Below are positions 16,722 through 25,254 of a stretch of 54,934 nucleotides of DNA, in pieces. How positions within the stretch are numbered: position 1 is the stretch's first letter; each line of letters opens with the position of its first letter. Location of the stretch: positions 1 to 54,934 of the forward strand of contig CBFHLC010000009.1 in NCBI GenBank assembly GCA_965656605.1, read 5' to 3'. The notes below the pieces were generated by a model. It made no database searches and was not told the DNA's origin. It worked only from the letters and a program-made list of their open reading frames with translations. This DNA is from Litorivicinus sp965656605. Its GTDB lineage: Bacteria > Pseudomonadota > Gammaproteobacteria > Pseudomonadales > Litorivicinaceae. The position numbers were made by a program, and so were the translations under genes.

Positions 16722-17209
16722 CGCAGCCGCTTGTGGATCAAGAACGTATGCAAACGACGTGACCTTTCCCCAAACGTTGCGCCACAGCTTGAATGAGAAT
16801 TTTTTAGGTTAAGCCGCTTTTTGGCAAACTCCACTGGCGGTACGTAGCCCAATGAACTGTGTGGTCGCACCTCGTTGTAATGTTGGCGCCATTGATCAAT
16901 TTTCTGCTTCGCTTCGTCCAAGCTTCTGAACCAGTGTGGGTTCAAACACTCGTTTCGAAACTTGCCGTTGAGGCTTTCAACAAAAGCATTTTGCGTTGGC
17001 TTGCCAGGCTGTATGAGGCCCAAACGAACGCCTGCATCTTCTGACCAGAAGTGCATCGCTTTGCTAGTAAATTCGGTGCCGTTGTCCACAGTGACGACCT
17101 TTGGCAGCCCTCTAGATTCGCCAATCTGACAAAGGAACCTAGCCACTTGGTGCCCAGAAATAGAAAAGGCGGTCAGTTGGCCCACCAACTTGACCCTTCC
17201 GCCAGGCAC
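16715..17209 (-). pseudogene. Truncated IS3-family transposase (OrfB, rve core)
   Basis: A 164-residue open frame whose residues 17 onward match the C-terminal half of IS3-family OrfB: ISGHQVARFL, VTVDNGTEFTS (second catalytic Asp), NAFVESLNGKFRNECLN (catalytic Glu) and RPHSSLGYVPPVEFA. The N-terminal helix-turn-helix part, OrfA and the first catalytic Asp are absent, and the first 16 residues look unrelated. I find no terminal inverted repeats. It is therefore a dead insertion-sequence fragment that probably truncated the sorting-signal gene beside it. Confidence 0.8.
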
Positions 17210-17236
17210 CGGTCATTCGAAGTAGCGAAGCGACTT

Positions 17237-17265
17237 TTGACAGGGGCTTTCTGCGTTGCTTACTC
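17237..17265 (+). promoter_or_regulatory. Possible promoter for GAPDH-arsJ
   Basis: TTGACA at 17237-17242 is followed after 17-18 bases by TTACTC/TACTCG, a poor -10. It is the best -35 box between the IS fragment and the GAPDH gene. An inverted pair CGAAGCGA / TCGCTTCG lies nearby. No arsR gene is visible to bind here. Confidence 0.25.
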
Positions 17266-17414
17266 GCGTAACACGTTTGTCACAAAGTATTGCGATAATT
17301 TCGCTTCGACGAAAACTCAGTATCGAGTGGATTACGCTCCGATCTCAGACCTTCGCGCATTGGGTTTTCAATCAAGCTAGCGTTGCCTCGAACAGTAATC
17401 GAAAGGACAGAATG

Positions 17415-18425
17415 ATGGGCGTCAAAGTAGGAATTAATGGGTTTGGTCGTATCGGGCGTCTAACGTTCCGAGCGTTATATGACATGCCTGGTTTTGAGGT
17501 CGTTCAGATTAATGACCCCTCGGGTGATGCGGTGACGCTGGCGCATTTGCTGAATTTCGATTCGGTCCACGGACGCTGGTCACATAGTGCCGAGGCTGAG
17601 GGTCAAACGATCACGGTTGATAATCACAGCATCCGTTGCACCGGTAATGAGGCGATTCAAGAGACGGATTGGTCTGGCTGTGACGTGGTGGTCGAAGCCA
17701 GCGGTCGTATAAAAACAAGAGCATTGTTGCAAAGCTACTTGGATCAGGGAGTTAAGCGGGTGGTGGTAACCGCGCCCGTCAAAGAGCTGGGTGTTTTGAA
17801 CCTTGTTATCGGTGTTAACGATCATCTCTATGACCCCGGACAACACCCGATCGTGACGGCAGCCTCTTGTACGACCAATTGTCTGGCACCTATCGTCAAA
17901 GTAATCCACGAACAGTTGGGCATTTTGCACGGATCGTTCACGACAATTCACGATCTGACCAATACTCAAACGATTTTGGATGCGCCGCATAAAGACCTGC
18001 GTCGCGCCCGTGCGTGCGGTATGAGCCTGATCCCCACTACCACAGGGTCGGCGAGTGCGATTACCGAGATATTCCCAGAGTTAAAGGGGCGGCTGAGCGG
18101 CCATGCGGTTCGGGTGCCCTTGGCCAATGCGTCCTTGACTGATTGTGTGTTTGAGGTCAAAAAATCAACGAATATTAAAGAAGTCAACGCACTCCTAAAG
18201 GCAGCGGCGCAGGGCGACCTTAAAGGTATCTTGGGGTTTGAGGAGCGCCCATTAGTCTCGATTGATTACAAAACTGATCCCCGTTCCAGTGTGATCGATG
18301 CACTTTCGACGCTGGTCGTTAACCAAACGCAGGTCAAGTTATACGCCTGGTATGACAATGAGTGGGGTTATGCCAATCGAACCGCTGGTTTAGTTCGACT
18401 GGTAGGGCGCGCGGATTCGGTTTAG
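17415..18425 (+). CDS. Glyceraldehyde-3-phosphate dehydrogenase (ArsJ-linked)
   Basis: A 336-residue GAPDH. The NAD-binding GINGFGRIGRLTF is at the N-terminus, the catalytic-cysteine motif ASCTTNCLAP is present, and WYDNEWGYANRTAGLV closes the C-terminal domain. The frame is open from 17256, but the ATGs at 17412 or 17415 fit the family start and an AAAGGA ribosome-binding site. With arsenate in place of phosphate the enzyme makes 1-arseno-3-phosphoglycerate. arsJ starts 6 bases downstream, so this copy is probably dedicated to arsenate resistance rather than glycolysis. Confidence 0.93.
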   Translation: MGVKVGINGFGRIGRLTFRALYDMPGFEVVQINDPSGDAVTLAHLLNFDSVHGRWSHSAEAEGQTITVDNHSIRCTGNEAIQETDWSGCDVVVEASGRIKTRALLQSYLDQGVKRVVVTAPVKELGVLNLVIGVNDHLYDPGQHPIVTAASCTTNCLAPIVKVIHEQLGILHGSFTTIHDLTNTQTILDAPHKDLRRARACGMSLIPTTTGSASAITEIFPELKGRLSGHAVRVPLANASLTDCVFEVKKSTNIKEVNALLKAAAQGDLKGILGFEERPLVSIDYKTDPRSSVIDALSTLVVNQTQVKLYAWYDNEWGYANRTAGLVRLVGRADSV

Positions 18426-18431
18426 AACGAA

Positions 18432-19625
18432 GTGGCTGTATCGAAAGACTTTCGCCAGTACTTAATCGTCACGGGTAACTACTGGATATTCACCCTGACC
18501 GACGGTGCACTGCGCATGCTGGTGGTGCTGTATTTCTATGGCTTAGGCTATAGCCCTTTTGATCTGGCCATGTTGTTTGTGTTTTACGAGCTATTCGGCG
18601 TATTCACCAACTTGATTGGCGGTTGGCTTGGCGCTCGCGTCGGGCTTAACCGAACGATGAATTTAGGCTTACTGGTTCAGATTGTAGGTCTGTCACTGCT
18701 GCTTTTGCCTCAGGATAGCTTGAGCATGATGTGGGTTATGGCCGCGCAGGCATTGTCCGGGGTTGCCAAAGACCTGAATAAAATGAGTGCAAAAAGCTCG
18801 ATTAAGCTGTTGGTTCCCGATCACGCCCAGGGAAGACTATTTCGTTGGGTTGCTATCCTGACCGGATCAAAAAATGCTCTAAAAGGCGTTGGCTTTTTTA
18901 TGGGGGGGCTGCTGCTAGCCTCCTTTGGTTTTCGCGGTGCTATTTTCGCGATGGTGATCAGTCTGGTGGTTACTTGGTTGCTCAGCCTGGTGGTTTTGAG
19001 CCATGACTTTGGTGCGGCCAAGTCAAAGCCAAAATTTAAATCGCTGTTTTCTAAAAGCCAATCGATCAACTTGCTGTCCGGTGCACGTTTGTTTTTGTTT
19101 GGGGCGCGGGATGTTTGGTTTGTAGTCGCGCTCCCAGTCTATTTTGTACAAGAACTGGGTTGGACTGGCACTGCGGTAGGCACCTTTATGGCGGGATGGA
19201 TTATCGCTTATGGAGTGGTCCAGGGGTTTGCTCCGCAGATGACAAGAGCCTCATCGGGCGCGCGCAGTGCGGTTTACTGGGCCAGCGGTTTGGCGGTGAT
19301 TCCGGCGCTGATTGCCCTAAGCCTTCATCTGCAATGGTCAAATCAGGCCTCTGTGGTTTTAGGCTTGCTATTATTCGGTGCGGTATTCGCCGTGAATTCA
19401 TCGCTTCACAGTTACTTGATCATTCGCTTTGCGCGCGCCGACGGAGTGTCGCTAGACATCGGTTTCTACTACATGGCAAACGCGATGGGTCGACTATTGG
19501 GGACCGTGTTGTCGGGGTGGTTGTTCCAAGCCTATGGATTAATCCTATGTCTGGTAGTTTCCAGCATCATGTTACTGCTCGCCGCGTTTTGGTCATGGGG
19601 CTTGGTGAGCGCTGAAGCTGACTGA
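18432..19625 (+). CDS. arsJ: ArsJ, 1-arseno-3-phosphoglycerate exporter (MFS)
   Basis: A 397-residue 12-segment MFS protein. The N-terminal stretch (YLIVTGNYWIFTLTDGALRM), LFVFYELFGVFTNLIGGWLG and the SGVAKDLNKMSAKSSIKLL segment are characteristic of ArsJ. It exports the organoarsenical made by the adjacent GAPDH, which then breaks down outside the cell to arsenate. The start is GTG, 6 bases after the GAPDH stop, so the two are coupled. No arsR, arsC, arsB or acr3 gene is in the window. Confidence 0.92.
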   Translation: MAVSKDFRQYLIVTGNYWIFTLTDGALRMLVVLYFYGLGYSPFDLAMLFVFYELFGVFTNLIGGWLGARVGLNRTMNLGLLVQIVGLSLLLLPQDSLSMMWVMAAQALSGVAKDLNKMSAKSSIKLLVPDHAQGRLFRWVAILTGSKNALKGVGFFMGGLLLASFGFRGAIFAMVISLVVTWLLSLVVLSHDFGAAKSKPKFKSLFSKSQSINLLSGARLFLFGARDVWFVVALPVYFVQELGWTGTAVGTFMAGWIIAYGVVQGFAPQMTRASSGARSAVYWASGLAVIPALIALSLHLQWSNQASVVLGLLLFGAVFAVNSSLHSYLIIRFARADGVSLDIGFYYMANAMGRLLGTVLSGWLFQAYGLILCLVVSSIMLLLAAFWSWGLVSAEAD

Positions 19626-19635
19626 TCATTATGCG

Positions 19636-20805
19636 TTACGCCACGCCAGCCAGTATGACTAGGCTACAGCAGCTGAACAGGCCCGCGACAGAAACCCAAC
19701 GCGGAATGAATCGCTCATCGTCCTCAACCTTGAGTGCGGCTAGATTGGTCATGCTGTAATACGCCAGAACACTAAACGCGCTGAGTGTCCATGCACTCTG
19801 AACCTCGCCAAATAGGGCAATGGCGGACATGATCAAAAACGTCAGCCAGCTTGCGGCGGGTGGAGATTTATTGTCCGAGTCGAGCGTTGCGAAAATCCCT
19901 GGCAAATCCCCACGGCGTCCCATCGCCATGACGACTCGGGAGACGCCCATGAGTAAATTCAGCACAACCCCCATCATCGCAATGACCCCGCCGAAAACGA
20001 TAATCCACTGCCACGCCGTATTCGGAAGCAAGCTGGCGATTGTAAAGCTCTGTCCCTCGATGACTGAGGGGTTAAATACATGCAGTACGGCCAAGCCGAC
20101 GCCTAGATATATCAGGGTGATCACGCCCAGGGTTAGTTGAATGGCCTTAGGTATATTGCGGCGCGGTCGGGTTATTTCCTCGCCCATGGTTGCAATGCGG
20201 CCGTATCCAGTGAATGCGACAAATATCAGTGCTGCCGCATGGAAAAGCGATAAGCCTCCGGTGGTAGAGCCAGAAGAAGCAGCGTCATTGGATGGGCTGG
20301 CAAAGGCCACCACAACAAAGGTCAGCAATCCAATCAGGCTAATAATAACAATCGTCAGATTGAGCCAATACGAACGCCGAAGGCCAGAAAGAACCGCCAA
20401 GGTCAGAACAAACAACAGCACGATCGAGACGGCCTTGATACCCCAGTCGGGCATGAACAGATAACGATTCAGATAGTGTGCTACTGCGAGTGCGGCGGTG
20501 GCCGCCGAAGCACTTTTGGCAATGACAAAAAGGACGCCTGCGGACACGCCACTGGCCGGATTTAGATATCGGTACGCGTATTCGTAGGTACCGCCACTGA
20601 CCGGATGTGATGTGGCTAATTGCGCAGCGGAAAGCCCATTGCATAGCGCAGTGAAAGCCGCAATTACGATCGCCCACATCAACAAGTTTCCAGCGATTGA
20701 GACGCTCAATCCGATGCTGACATACGCACCGGTGCCCAATATCGATCCGATACCAATCACAAGGGCTCCGCCTAGGTGGGTTTCTCTGACTAATTGACCG
20801 GACAT
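19636..20805 (-). CDS. APC-family amino acid permease
   Basis: A 389-residue membrane protein of the amino acid-polyamine-organocation family. The TM1 unwound motif (GIGSILGTGAYVSIG), PVSGGTYEYAYRYLNP, and FVAFTGYGRIATMGEEITRPRRNIPKAI (TM6 and loop) are visible. About eleven hydrophobic segments are present; the C-terminus ends at LVILAGVA, so it is shorter than most relatives and lacks a last helix. The substrate is unknown. It converges on arsJ with a 10-base gap and is divergent from the LysE-type gene at 20891. Confidence 0.88.
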   Translation of the reverse strand: MSGQLVRETHLGGALVIGIGSILGTGAYVSIGLSVSIAGNLLMWAIVIAAFTALCNGLSAAQLATSHPVSGGTYEYAYRYLNPASGVSAGVLFVIAKSASAATAALAVAHYLNRYLFMPDWGIKAVSIVLLFVLTLAVLSGLRRSYWLNLTIVIISLIGLLTFVVVAFASPSNDAASSGSTTGGLSLFHAAALIFVAFTGYGRIATMGEEITRPRRNIPKAIQLTLGVITLIYLGVGLAVLHVFNPSVIEGQSFTIASLLPNTAWQWIIVFGGVIAMMGVVLNLLMGVSRVVMAMGRRGDLPGIFATLDSDNKSPPAASWLTFLIMSAIALFGEVQSAWTLSAFSVLAYYSMTNLAALKVEDDERFIPRWVSVAGLFSCCSLVILAGVA

Positions 20806-20890
20806 GTGGTTCCTTATATCGATGGCTTGATACTTGATTGGAAAGACGATAACGCTAACCTAGCCGCCTCACTGATCAAAGAGAATTCCC

Positions 20891-21487
20891 ATGGGGTTAA
20901 CCGAGTGGCTGGCATTGGCCAGTGTTTGCACGCTAGGGGCCATGTCACCCGGGCCTTCGCTGTTTGTTGTGTTGCGTGCAGCCATTCACGGGGGGCGGGG
21001 CAGCGGCGTAGTGACGGGGTTAAGCCATGCTCTAGGCGTTGCGATTTACGCGATTGGGGCAATTGTCGTGCTGTCCGGGGTCATGGCCATTGGCGGGGCT
21101 GCGTTAATAGCCGTTCAAGTGCTGGGCATTCTGTGGTTGCTAAAACTGAGTTGGGGGCTTTGGCAAGCGACCGAACAAGGCATGGATGTCAGTGTCTCGG
21201 CCAGTGCCCGCGATGGATTCTTAATTGCCTTCTTGAACCCCAAAATGCTGGCGTTTTTCTTGGCGCTGTTTGCTCCGTTCGTCACCAGCGCCATGTCACT
21301 TGAGCGCAACCTGATCTTGGTGGCGACACCCGCCATTATTGACGGGGTCTGGTACACAATTGCGGCACTGATTCTATCCACCCCGGCACTACGCGCGCGT
21401 CTGCTGGCAAAAGCACGTTGGCTTAACCGAGCGATGGCCTTGGTGTTGGGATCCTTGGCGTTATCGCTTAGCTGGCAGCTGGTTTAG
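20891..21487 (+). CDS. LysE/RhtB-family exporter
   Basis: A 198-residue membrane protein with about six hydrophobic segments. The family motif (GAMSPGPSLFVVLRAAIHGGR) sits after TM1, followed by GLSHALGVAIYAIGA and FLNPKMLAFFLALFAPF. Members export amino acids such as lysine, homoserine or threonine; the substrate here is unknown. It ends inside the end of the MFS gene, a 20-base tail-to-tail overlap. Confidence 0.9.
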   Translation: MGLTEWLALASVCTLGAMSPGPSLFVVLRAAIHGGRGSGVVTGLSHALGVAIYAIGAIVVLSGVMAIGGAALIAVQVLGILWLLKLSWGLWQATEQGMDVSVSASARDGFLIAFLNPKMLAFFLALFAPFVTSAMSLERNLILVATPAIIDGVWYTIAALILSTPALRARLLAKARWLNRAMALVLGSLALSLSWQLV

Positions 21488-22586
21488 TCATTTGGCGGGC
21501 GACGTAAGCCCCAGCGCTGCCAATGATTAGCATGGGAAGTGCAATCCACAGCAAAGCTCCAGCCGAGGCCACAGCGCCCATCAAACCGGGCCCACCGGTA
21601 CCCCCGGCTGCTGCACTGGTCAGCATCAGCCCCGTTACTTTGCCGTGATTACGCTCGTCCGAGTTGGCAACGCCTTGGGCAATCATATTCGGGAAAATTA
21701 CACTGGCAGCGATGCCTGCTAGCAGGACACCAGCCGCACCGACCCAGTTAAACCAATAGCCTGCGCCAATCAGCAGCGGGCTGAGCGCCAGAACTACCGG
21801 CATCAGGCGTAACCAGTGTGCGGCAGATAAGCTCAGGGCAGAGAACCCTAAGCGGCACAGACTTAGCAGCGCCCAAAATAGCGATGTGATGGTGCCGGCA
21901 ATGGCTACGGACATGCCCCAGCCTTCACTCATCAGCGTGTAGCTCCAGTTGCCGACTGAGGCCTCGATTGCCACGTATAGACCCGCGCCTATCACCGCCA
22001 TCCAATCCAATCGAGCCAGTTTGACCCGCTCCCGGATCGGCGAGGGTGGGCTGATGACTTTGAGCTGGCGGTAGGTGGCCAGTGCGAAAAGCGCCGGGAA
22101 GACACACCACAACAAGTTGATCTGCCAGGCCAGTTGGTTGGCCACCAGATAGGTCATGCTCATAGCCGCCAGTGCGGCACCGCCCCCCCAACAGGTGTGA
22201 ATGACCATCAGCTGACGGTTGCTGACGGTTTTACCGGCGTAGGTGTTTAGGTAGGTATGAATCGCACCGTTGCCTAGGCCACGCAGCGCGGCCGCGGCCA
22301 ATAACAGGCTCCATGAAGGGGCAAAGGCGACAAACCCAATACCCACCAGTGCGATGCTTGAGGCCCAAAACAAACAGGGATTCAGGCCCAAGCGCTGCAT
22401 GAACCAGTTGGCCGACAAGCTGCCTGCCATCGACGCTAACAGATAGGCGGCCAGCAGGAAGCCTAAATCGCCAATTGAGCGATCCAGCTGCTGTGCAATG
22501 GTCGGCCAAGCAACCCCTAACATGCCGTCAAAGGCACCGAGCGAAACAAACATACTGCCCAAGATGATGGGCGTGGGTAGTGGCAT
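21468..22586 (-). CDS. MFS transporter
   Basis: A 372-residue major facilitator protein with about 12 hydrophobic segments, shorter than typical 400-residue members because of short loops. It opens with SMFVSLGAFDGMLGVAWPTIAQQL; the RGLGNGAIHTYLNTYAG segment and FPNMIAQGVANSDERNHGKVTG fit an MFS half-repeat. The substrate cannot be told. It is convergent with the LysE-type gene and followed by a short gap to the small gene at 22623. Confidence 0.85.
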   Translation of the reverse strand: MPLPTPIILGSMFVSLGAFDGMLGVAWPTIAQQLDRSIGDLGFLLAAYLLASMAGSLSANWFMQRLGLNPCLFWASSIALVGIGFVAFAPSWSLLLAAAALRGLGNGAIHTYLNTYAGKTVSNRQLMVIHTCWGGGAALAAMSMTYLVANQLAWQINLLWCVFPALFALATYRQLKVISPPSPIRERVKLARLDWMAVIGAGLYVAIEASVGNWSYTLMSEGWGMSVAIAGTITSLFWALLSLCRLGFSALSLSAAHWLRLMPVVLALSPLLIGAGYWFNWVGAAGVLLAGIAASVIFPNMIAQGVANSDERNHGKVTGLMLTSAAAGGTGGPGLMGAVASAGALLWIALPMLIIGSAGAYVARQMTKPAAS

Positions 22587-22622
22587 GGGCGGCTCCTGAA
22601 GTGAAGCCGCGATGCTAGGGGC

Positions 22623-22907
22623 TTATGCCGCTAGGGGCAACTGCTCGTTTTCCAACAAATCAGCGGCGAAAAATACGCCATCGCGCAGGCCAGCTGCGGC
22701 TTCTTCGCTGTCGTTGTTCAAGGCCCACAGGGCAATGTCCTGTGTGGTGTCCAGAATTTTGATCAGTGCGGTTTTCTCGCACGCATCGGCACCCAGGTGC
22801 TTGATGACCAAGGTGACAGCACCAAACGCAAAGTTGATGTCATAAATGGATACCTGCTCGGGTAGAGCGAGTTGCTTGGCTAATGCCGCAATCAATGAGT
22901 CGTTCAT
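22623..22907 (-). CDS. Small conserved-looking cytoplasmic protein
   Basis: A 94-residue acidic protein (MNDSLIAALAKQLALPEQVS...). The frame extends to a TTG at 22919, but the ATG at 22907 has GGAGG five bases ahead, so I use it. Predicted helices alternate with LGADACEKTALIKILDTTQDIALWALNN; no signal peptide or membrane helix is seen. I recognise no family. It lies between MFS and ClpP-like genes on the same strand and may be co-transcribed with them. Confidence 0.7.
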   Translation of the reverse strand: MNDSLIAALAKQLALPEQVSIYDINFAFGAVTLVIKHLGADACEKTALIKILDTTQDIALWALNNDSEEAAAGLRDGVFFAADLLENEQLPLAA

Positions 22908-22978
22908 AACTGCCTCCAATGGTAATGCGGCGCAGTATAGATAGAGGCTCGAGCATTTCCGTAAGTAATTTCCCTAAC

Positions 22979-23782
22979 TCATAAAATAGAGTTGGCATAG
23001 TTTGCCGCCAACAATTGATCGGAGTTGGGTAGCCACAAGTCGTCGCTGGGGGTGGTCCAGGCCCGTTGGGCGAATGTGGGATCCACGCCATTGGCGACAA
23101 AACGTTGAATGATGGCCTGGTTGACCCGGGCCGACGGAATGCGCTGGCCGCTGGCTGTGGGTGTAAAGGCCGCGTGAAACCCCAGCTGTGCAAAGTCGCC
23201 AATGCTGCGTTGTTGGCCGGCTAAAAAGATCAGGGTGCAGGCACTAAAGCATCGGCCTTGGGTTTGTGTGTCCAGATTTCGGGCGCGAATTTGATCGGCG
23301 ATCGCAATGGCCGGGCTGACTCGACCACCGGGGCTTTGGATATCGACCCGTGTTATTTGCGGGTTCGCCTCCAGCACACGCTGGGCCTGTTGCCACATTC
23401 CCAGACTGACGGTGCCGCGCAGTTCAAGTACCTCGCCGTTACGCCGCACCTGATAGCGCGACGGATCCAGGTTGAGTTCGTCCAGTCGCTGCAGATCGCC
23501 CAGCAGCGTGACATCGCGCAGGGCGAACGCGTAGGGATTGAAGGCCAAGAACCCAGTGGTCAGGATCACGATCCAGACGCGCTGGCCGGTGCGCCAAAGC
23601 TCCCACAGCATAAAAAGTAGTAGTGCGAGGGTCAGGGCTAGATAACCGCCCAGCAGCAAGGACTTGAGCGCGATCCCGTTGACCAGATTGATAAAGCTGT
23701 ACGCCATCGGACGCAGCACATATTGGCCTACGGCAAAGGGCAGCAGCAAATACGACAGCCATACAGTCAGTTTAAGAATCAT
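22979..23782 (-). CDS. Membrane-anchored ClpP-fold protein
   Basis: A 267-residue protein with an N-terminal membrane part of about three hydrophobic segments (residues about 1-90), then a soluble domain of the ClpP/crotonase type. Core pieces are VDIQSPGGRVSPAIAIADQI (oxyanion glycines), GRCFSACTLIFLAG (candidate nucleophile Ser in SAC) and LGFHAAF (candidate His). This resembles the uncharacterised periplasmic ClpP-like group rather than SppA or NfeD. The soluble domain is probably periplasmic. The substrate and function are unknown. Confidence 0.7.
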   Translation of the reverse strand: MILKLTVWLSYLLLPFAVGQYVLRPMAYSFINLVNGIALKSLLLGGYLALTLALLLFMLWELWRTGQRVWIVILTTGFLAFNPYAFALRDVTLLGDLQRLDELNLDPSRYQVRRNGEVLELRGTVSLGMWQQAQRVLEANPQITRVDIQSPGGRVSPAIAIADQIRARNLDTQTQGRCFSACTLIFLAGQQRSIGDFAQLGFHAAFTPTASGQRIPSARVNQAIIQRFVANGVDPTFAQRAWTTPSDDLWLPNSDQLLAANYANSIL

Positions 23783-23789
23783 GGGATTA

Positions 23790-23815
23790 GCCTAGCCCGA
23801 AATGCTGGGCTAGGC
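23790..23815 (-). terminator. Perfect intergenic hairpin
   Basis: GCCTAGCCC and GGGCTAGGC form a 9-bp stem around an 8-base loop, between the DUF2061 gene and the ClpP-like gene. No T-run follows on either strand, so it could be an inefficient terminator or an mRNA processing/stability element. Confidence 0.4.
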
Positions 23816-23821
23816 GATGGT

Positions 23822-24028
23822 TTAAACCCGTGCGCGACCCCATTGGATGCGTGCCCAAACCCGCTCGTGCAGGGTGTACATCACCATGCCCATGGCGGCT
23901 AGGATAAAGCTAAGTCCGGCGGACGAGGCCCAATCGCCGGTATATACGTAGCTAATGATCATCGTTGTTATCAAACCCACGATTTGCCAGGTAATGGCTT
24001 TCATCCAGCTGCGACGTTGCGTTTCCAT
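23822..24028 (-). CDS. DUF2061 membrane protein
   Basis: A 68-residue protein with two hydrophobic helices, matching DUF2061: SWMKAITWQIVGLITTMIIS then SAGLSFILAAMGMVMYTLHERVW. The frame is open to 24118, but the ATG at 24028 follows AGGAGGAGTC directly, a strong ribosome-binding site, and starts METQRRSW as expected. It is an inner membrane protein of unknown function. It is divergent from the XRE regulator. Confidence 0.85.
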   Translation of the reverse strand: METQRRSWMKAITWQIVGLITTMIISYVYTGDWASSAGLSFILAAMGMVMYTLHERVWARIQWGRARV

Positions 24029-24109
24029 GACTCCTCCTGTGTCTGGTGTGTCGAGGCGGTAAAGATAGGGCCGCCGAGGCGTCGCTTCCATAGGTATGTT
24101 TTCACTTAA

Positions 24110-24158
24110 ATTCACCACTTATTGAATTTAATTGTAAAAAGTGAATAAATTCACGGAA
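24110..24158. promoter_or_regulatory. AT-rich palindromic sites upstream of the XRE gene
   Basis: GTGAATAAATTCAC (24141-24154) has 6-base inverted arms around AA, directly before the XRE start. Related half-sites (AAATTCACC near 24110, TTGAATTT near 24123) precede it. The placement suits autoregulation by the XRE protein; this is inference. Confidence 0.4.
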
Positions 24159-25000
24159 TGATGAAAAAAGCCGAAAGATCGTTGTTGTTTCGTGAGCGCC
24201 TACGCGAGGCGCTCTTGCGTAACGACGTCACACAGACCGCGCTGGCGGCTCGCATTGGGATTGATCGCTCAACGCTGTCCAGTCTGATGACGTCGGATCA
24301 GCCGCGTACTCCAAATGCCCACTGGGTAGCTGAGGCGGCACAGGCCCTGGGTGTGACCAGTGACTGGCTGTTGGGGTTGGAGCAATCGGCGCAGCCGGCG
24401 TCAAAAATTTTGGGTGAGTCGTTGCAGGTGAAACTGGCGGGGCGCGAACCGTATCATCCGCAATTAGGCGAATGGCGACGCGAGGCCGAGGGCAAAAAAA
24501 TCCGTTACGTGCCGCAAACGCTGCCGGATTTTTTAAAGATCGACCCGGTGATTGCTTTCGAGTTTGCTGCGACACCGATCGATAAGCTGAAGTACCAGCA
24601 GGCCTCGGACCAGAACCTGAGTTATCTGCAGTCTGCAGATTCAGACATGGAAGTGTGCGTGGCGCGTCAGAACCTTGAGGATTTTGCGCAAGGGCAGGGT
24701 GCCTGGAAGGGACTGTCGCTGGAGATCCGTCAGGCGCAGTGGGAAGTGTTCATGCGTGTGTATGATGAGCTCTATCCGCGAGTGCGTATCCAGCTGTACG
24801 ACGAGCGATTTTTCTACTCGGCGCCGGTTACAGTGTATGGAGCTCAGCGTGCGGTGCTGTATTTAGGCGAGACGTATTTCTCGTTCAGTACCCGGGAACA
24901 CATCGACGCGATGAGCCAGCAGGTTGATCGATTAGTGCGCAATGCCTGTATTCATAGTCATGAATTGAACCACTGGCTTGAAAGCAATCAGCCTGTATGA
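24158..25000 (+). CDS. XRE-family transcriptional regulator with long C-terminal domain
   Basis: A 280-residue protein. Residues about 10-75 are an XRE helix-turn-helix (LREALLRNDVTQTALAARIG, then IDRSTLSSLMTS, then ALGVTSDWLLGLE). The remaining 200 residues have no recognised ligand domain by eye; they include an aromatic-rich segment (VRIQLYDERFFYSAPVTVYG) and a His-rich end (ACIHSHELNHWLE). A GGA lies just before the tandem ATG. It is divergent from DUF2061 and followed by the DUF2798 gene 26 bases on. Targets are unknown. Confidence 0.8.
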   Translation: MMKKAERSLLFRERLREALLRNDVTQTALAARIGIDRSTLSSLMTSDQPRTPNAHWVAEAAQALGVTSDWLLGLEQSAQPASKILGESLQVKLAGREPYHPQLGEWRREAEGKKIRYVPQTLPDFLKIDPVIAFEFAATPIDKLKYQQASDQNLSYLQSADSDMEVCVARQNLEDFAQGQGAWKGLSLEIRQAQWEVFMRVYDELYPRVRIQLYDERFFYSAPVTVYGAQRAVLYLGETYFSFSTREHIDAMSQQVDRLVRNACIHSHELNHWLESNQPV

Positions 25001-25026
25001 TGCCGCGCACAAACAAGGAGAGTGTT

Positions 25027-25254
25027 GTGAAATTACCTAGTTGGACAGCGCCGTACGCCTTTGGAGTGATCCTGTCGTGCTTTATGTCGCTTATCGTCTC
25101 GTGTGTTGCCACGATTAATGCCATCGGCCTGAGCCCGGAATTCTTTGTGACTTGGATGGGTAGTTGGTTGTCGGCTTGGTTAATCGCAGCCCCCAGTGTG
25201 ATAGTTGTGGCACCCGTGGTGCGCAAACTGATTCCCAAGATCGTTCAGGCTTAG
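25027..25254 (+). CDS. DUF2798 small membrane protein
   Basis: A 75-residue protein with two hydrophobic helices: FGVILSCFMSLIVSCVATIN and TWMGSWLSAWLIAAPSVIVV, then VRKLIPKIV, matching DUF2798. The start is GTG at 25027, preceded at six bases by AAGGAG; the frame is open from 24997, overlapping the XRE stop, but without a good ribosome-binding site. It is probably co-transcribed with the XRE gene. The function is unknown. Confidence 0.8.
   Translation: MKLPSWTAPYAFGVILSCFMSLIVSCVATINAIGLSPEFFVTWMGSWLSAWLIAAPSVIVVAPVVRKLIPKIVQA

Noticed and set aside
16715..17209. An intact insertion sequence
   Set aside because: Only the C-terminal half of OrfB remains; OrfA, the first catalytic Asp and terminal inverted repeats are not found.
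17256..17411. N-terminal extension of the GAPDH
   Set aside because: The extra 52 residues are unlike the family and the ribosome-binding site lies before 17412.
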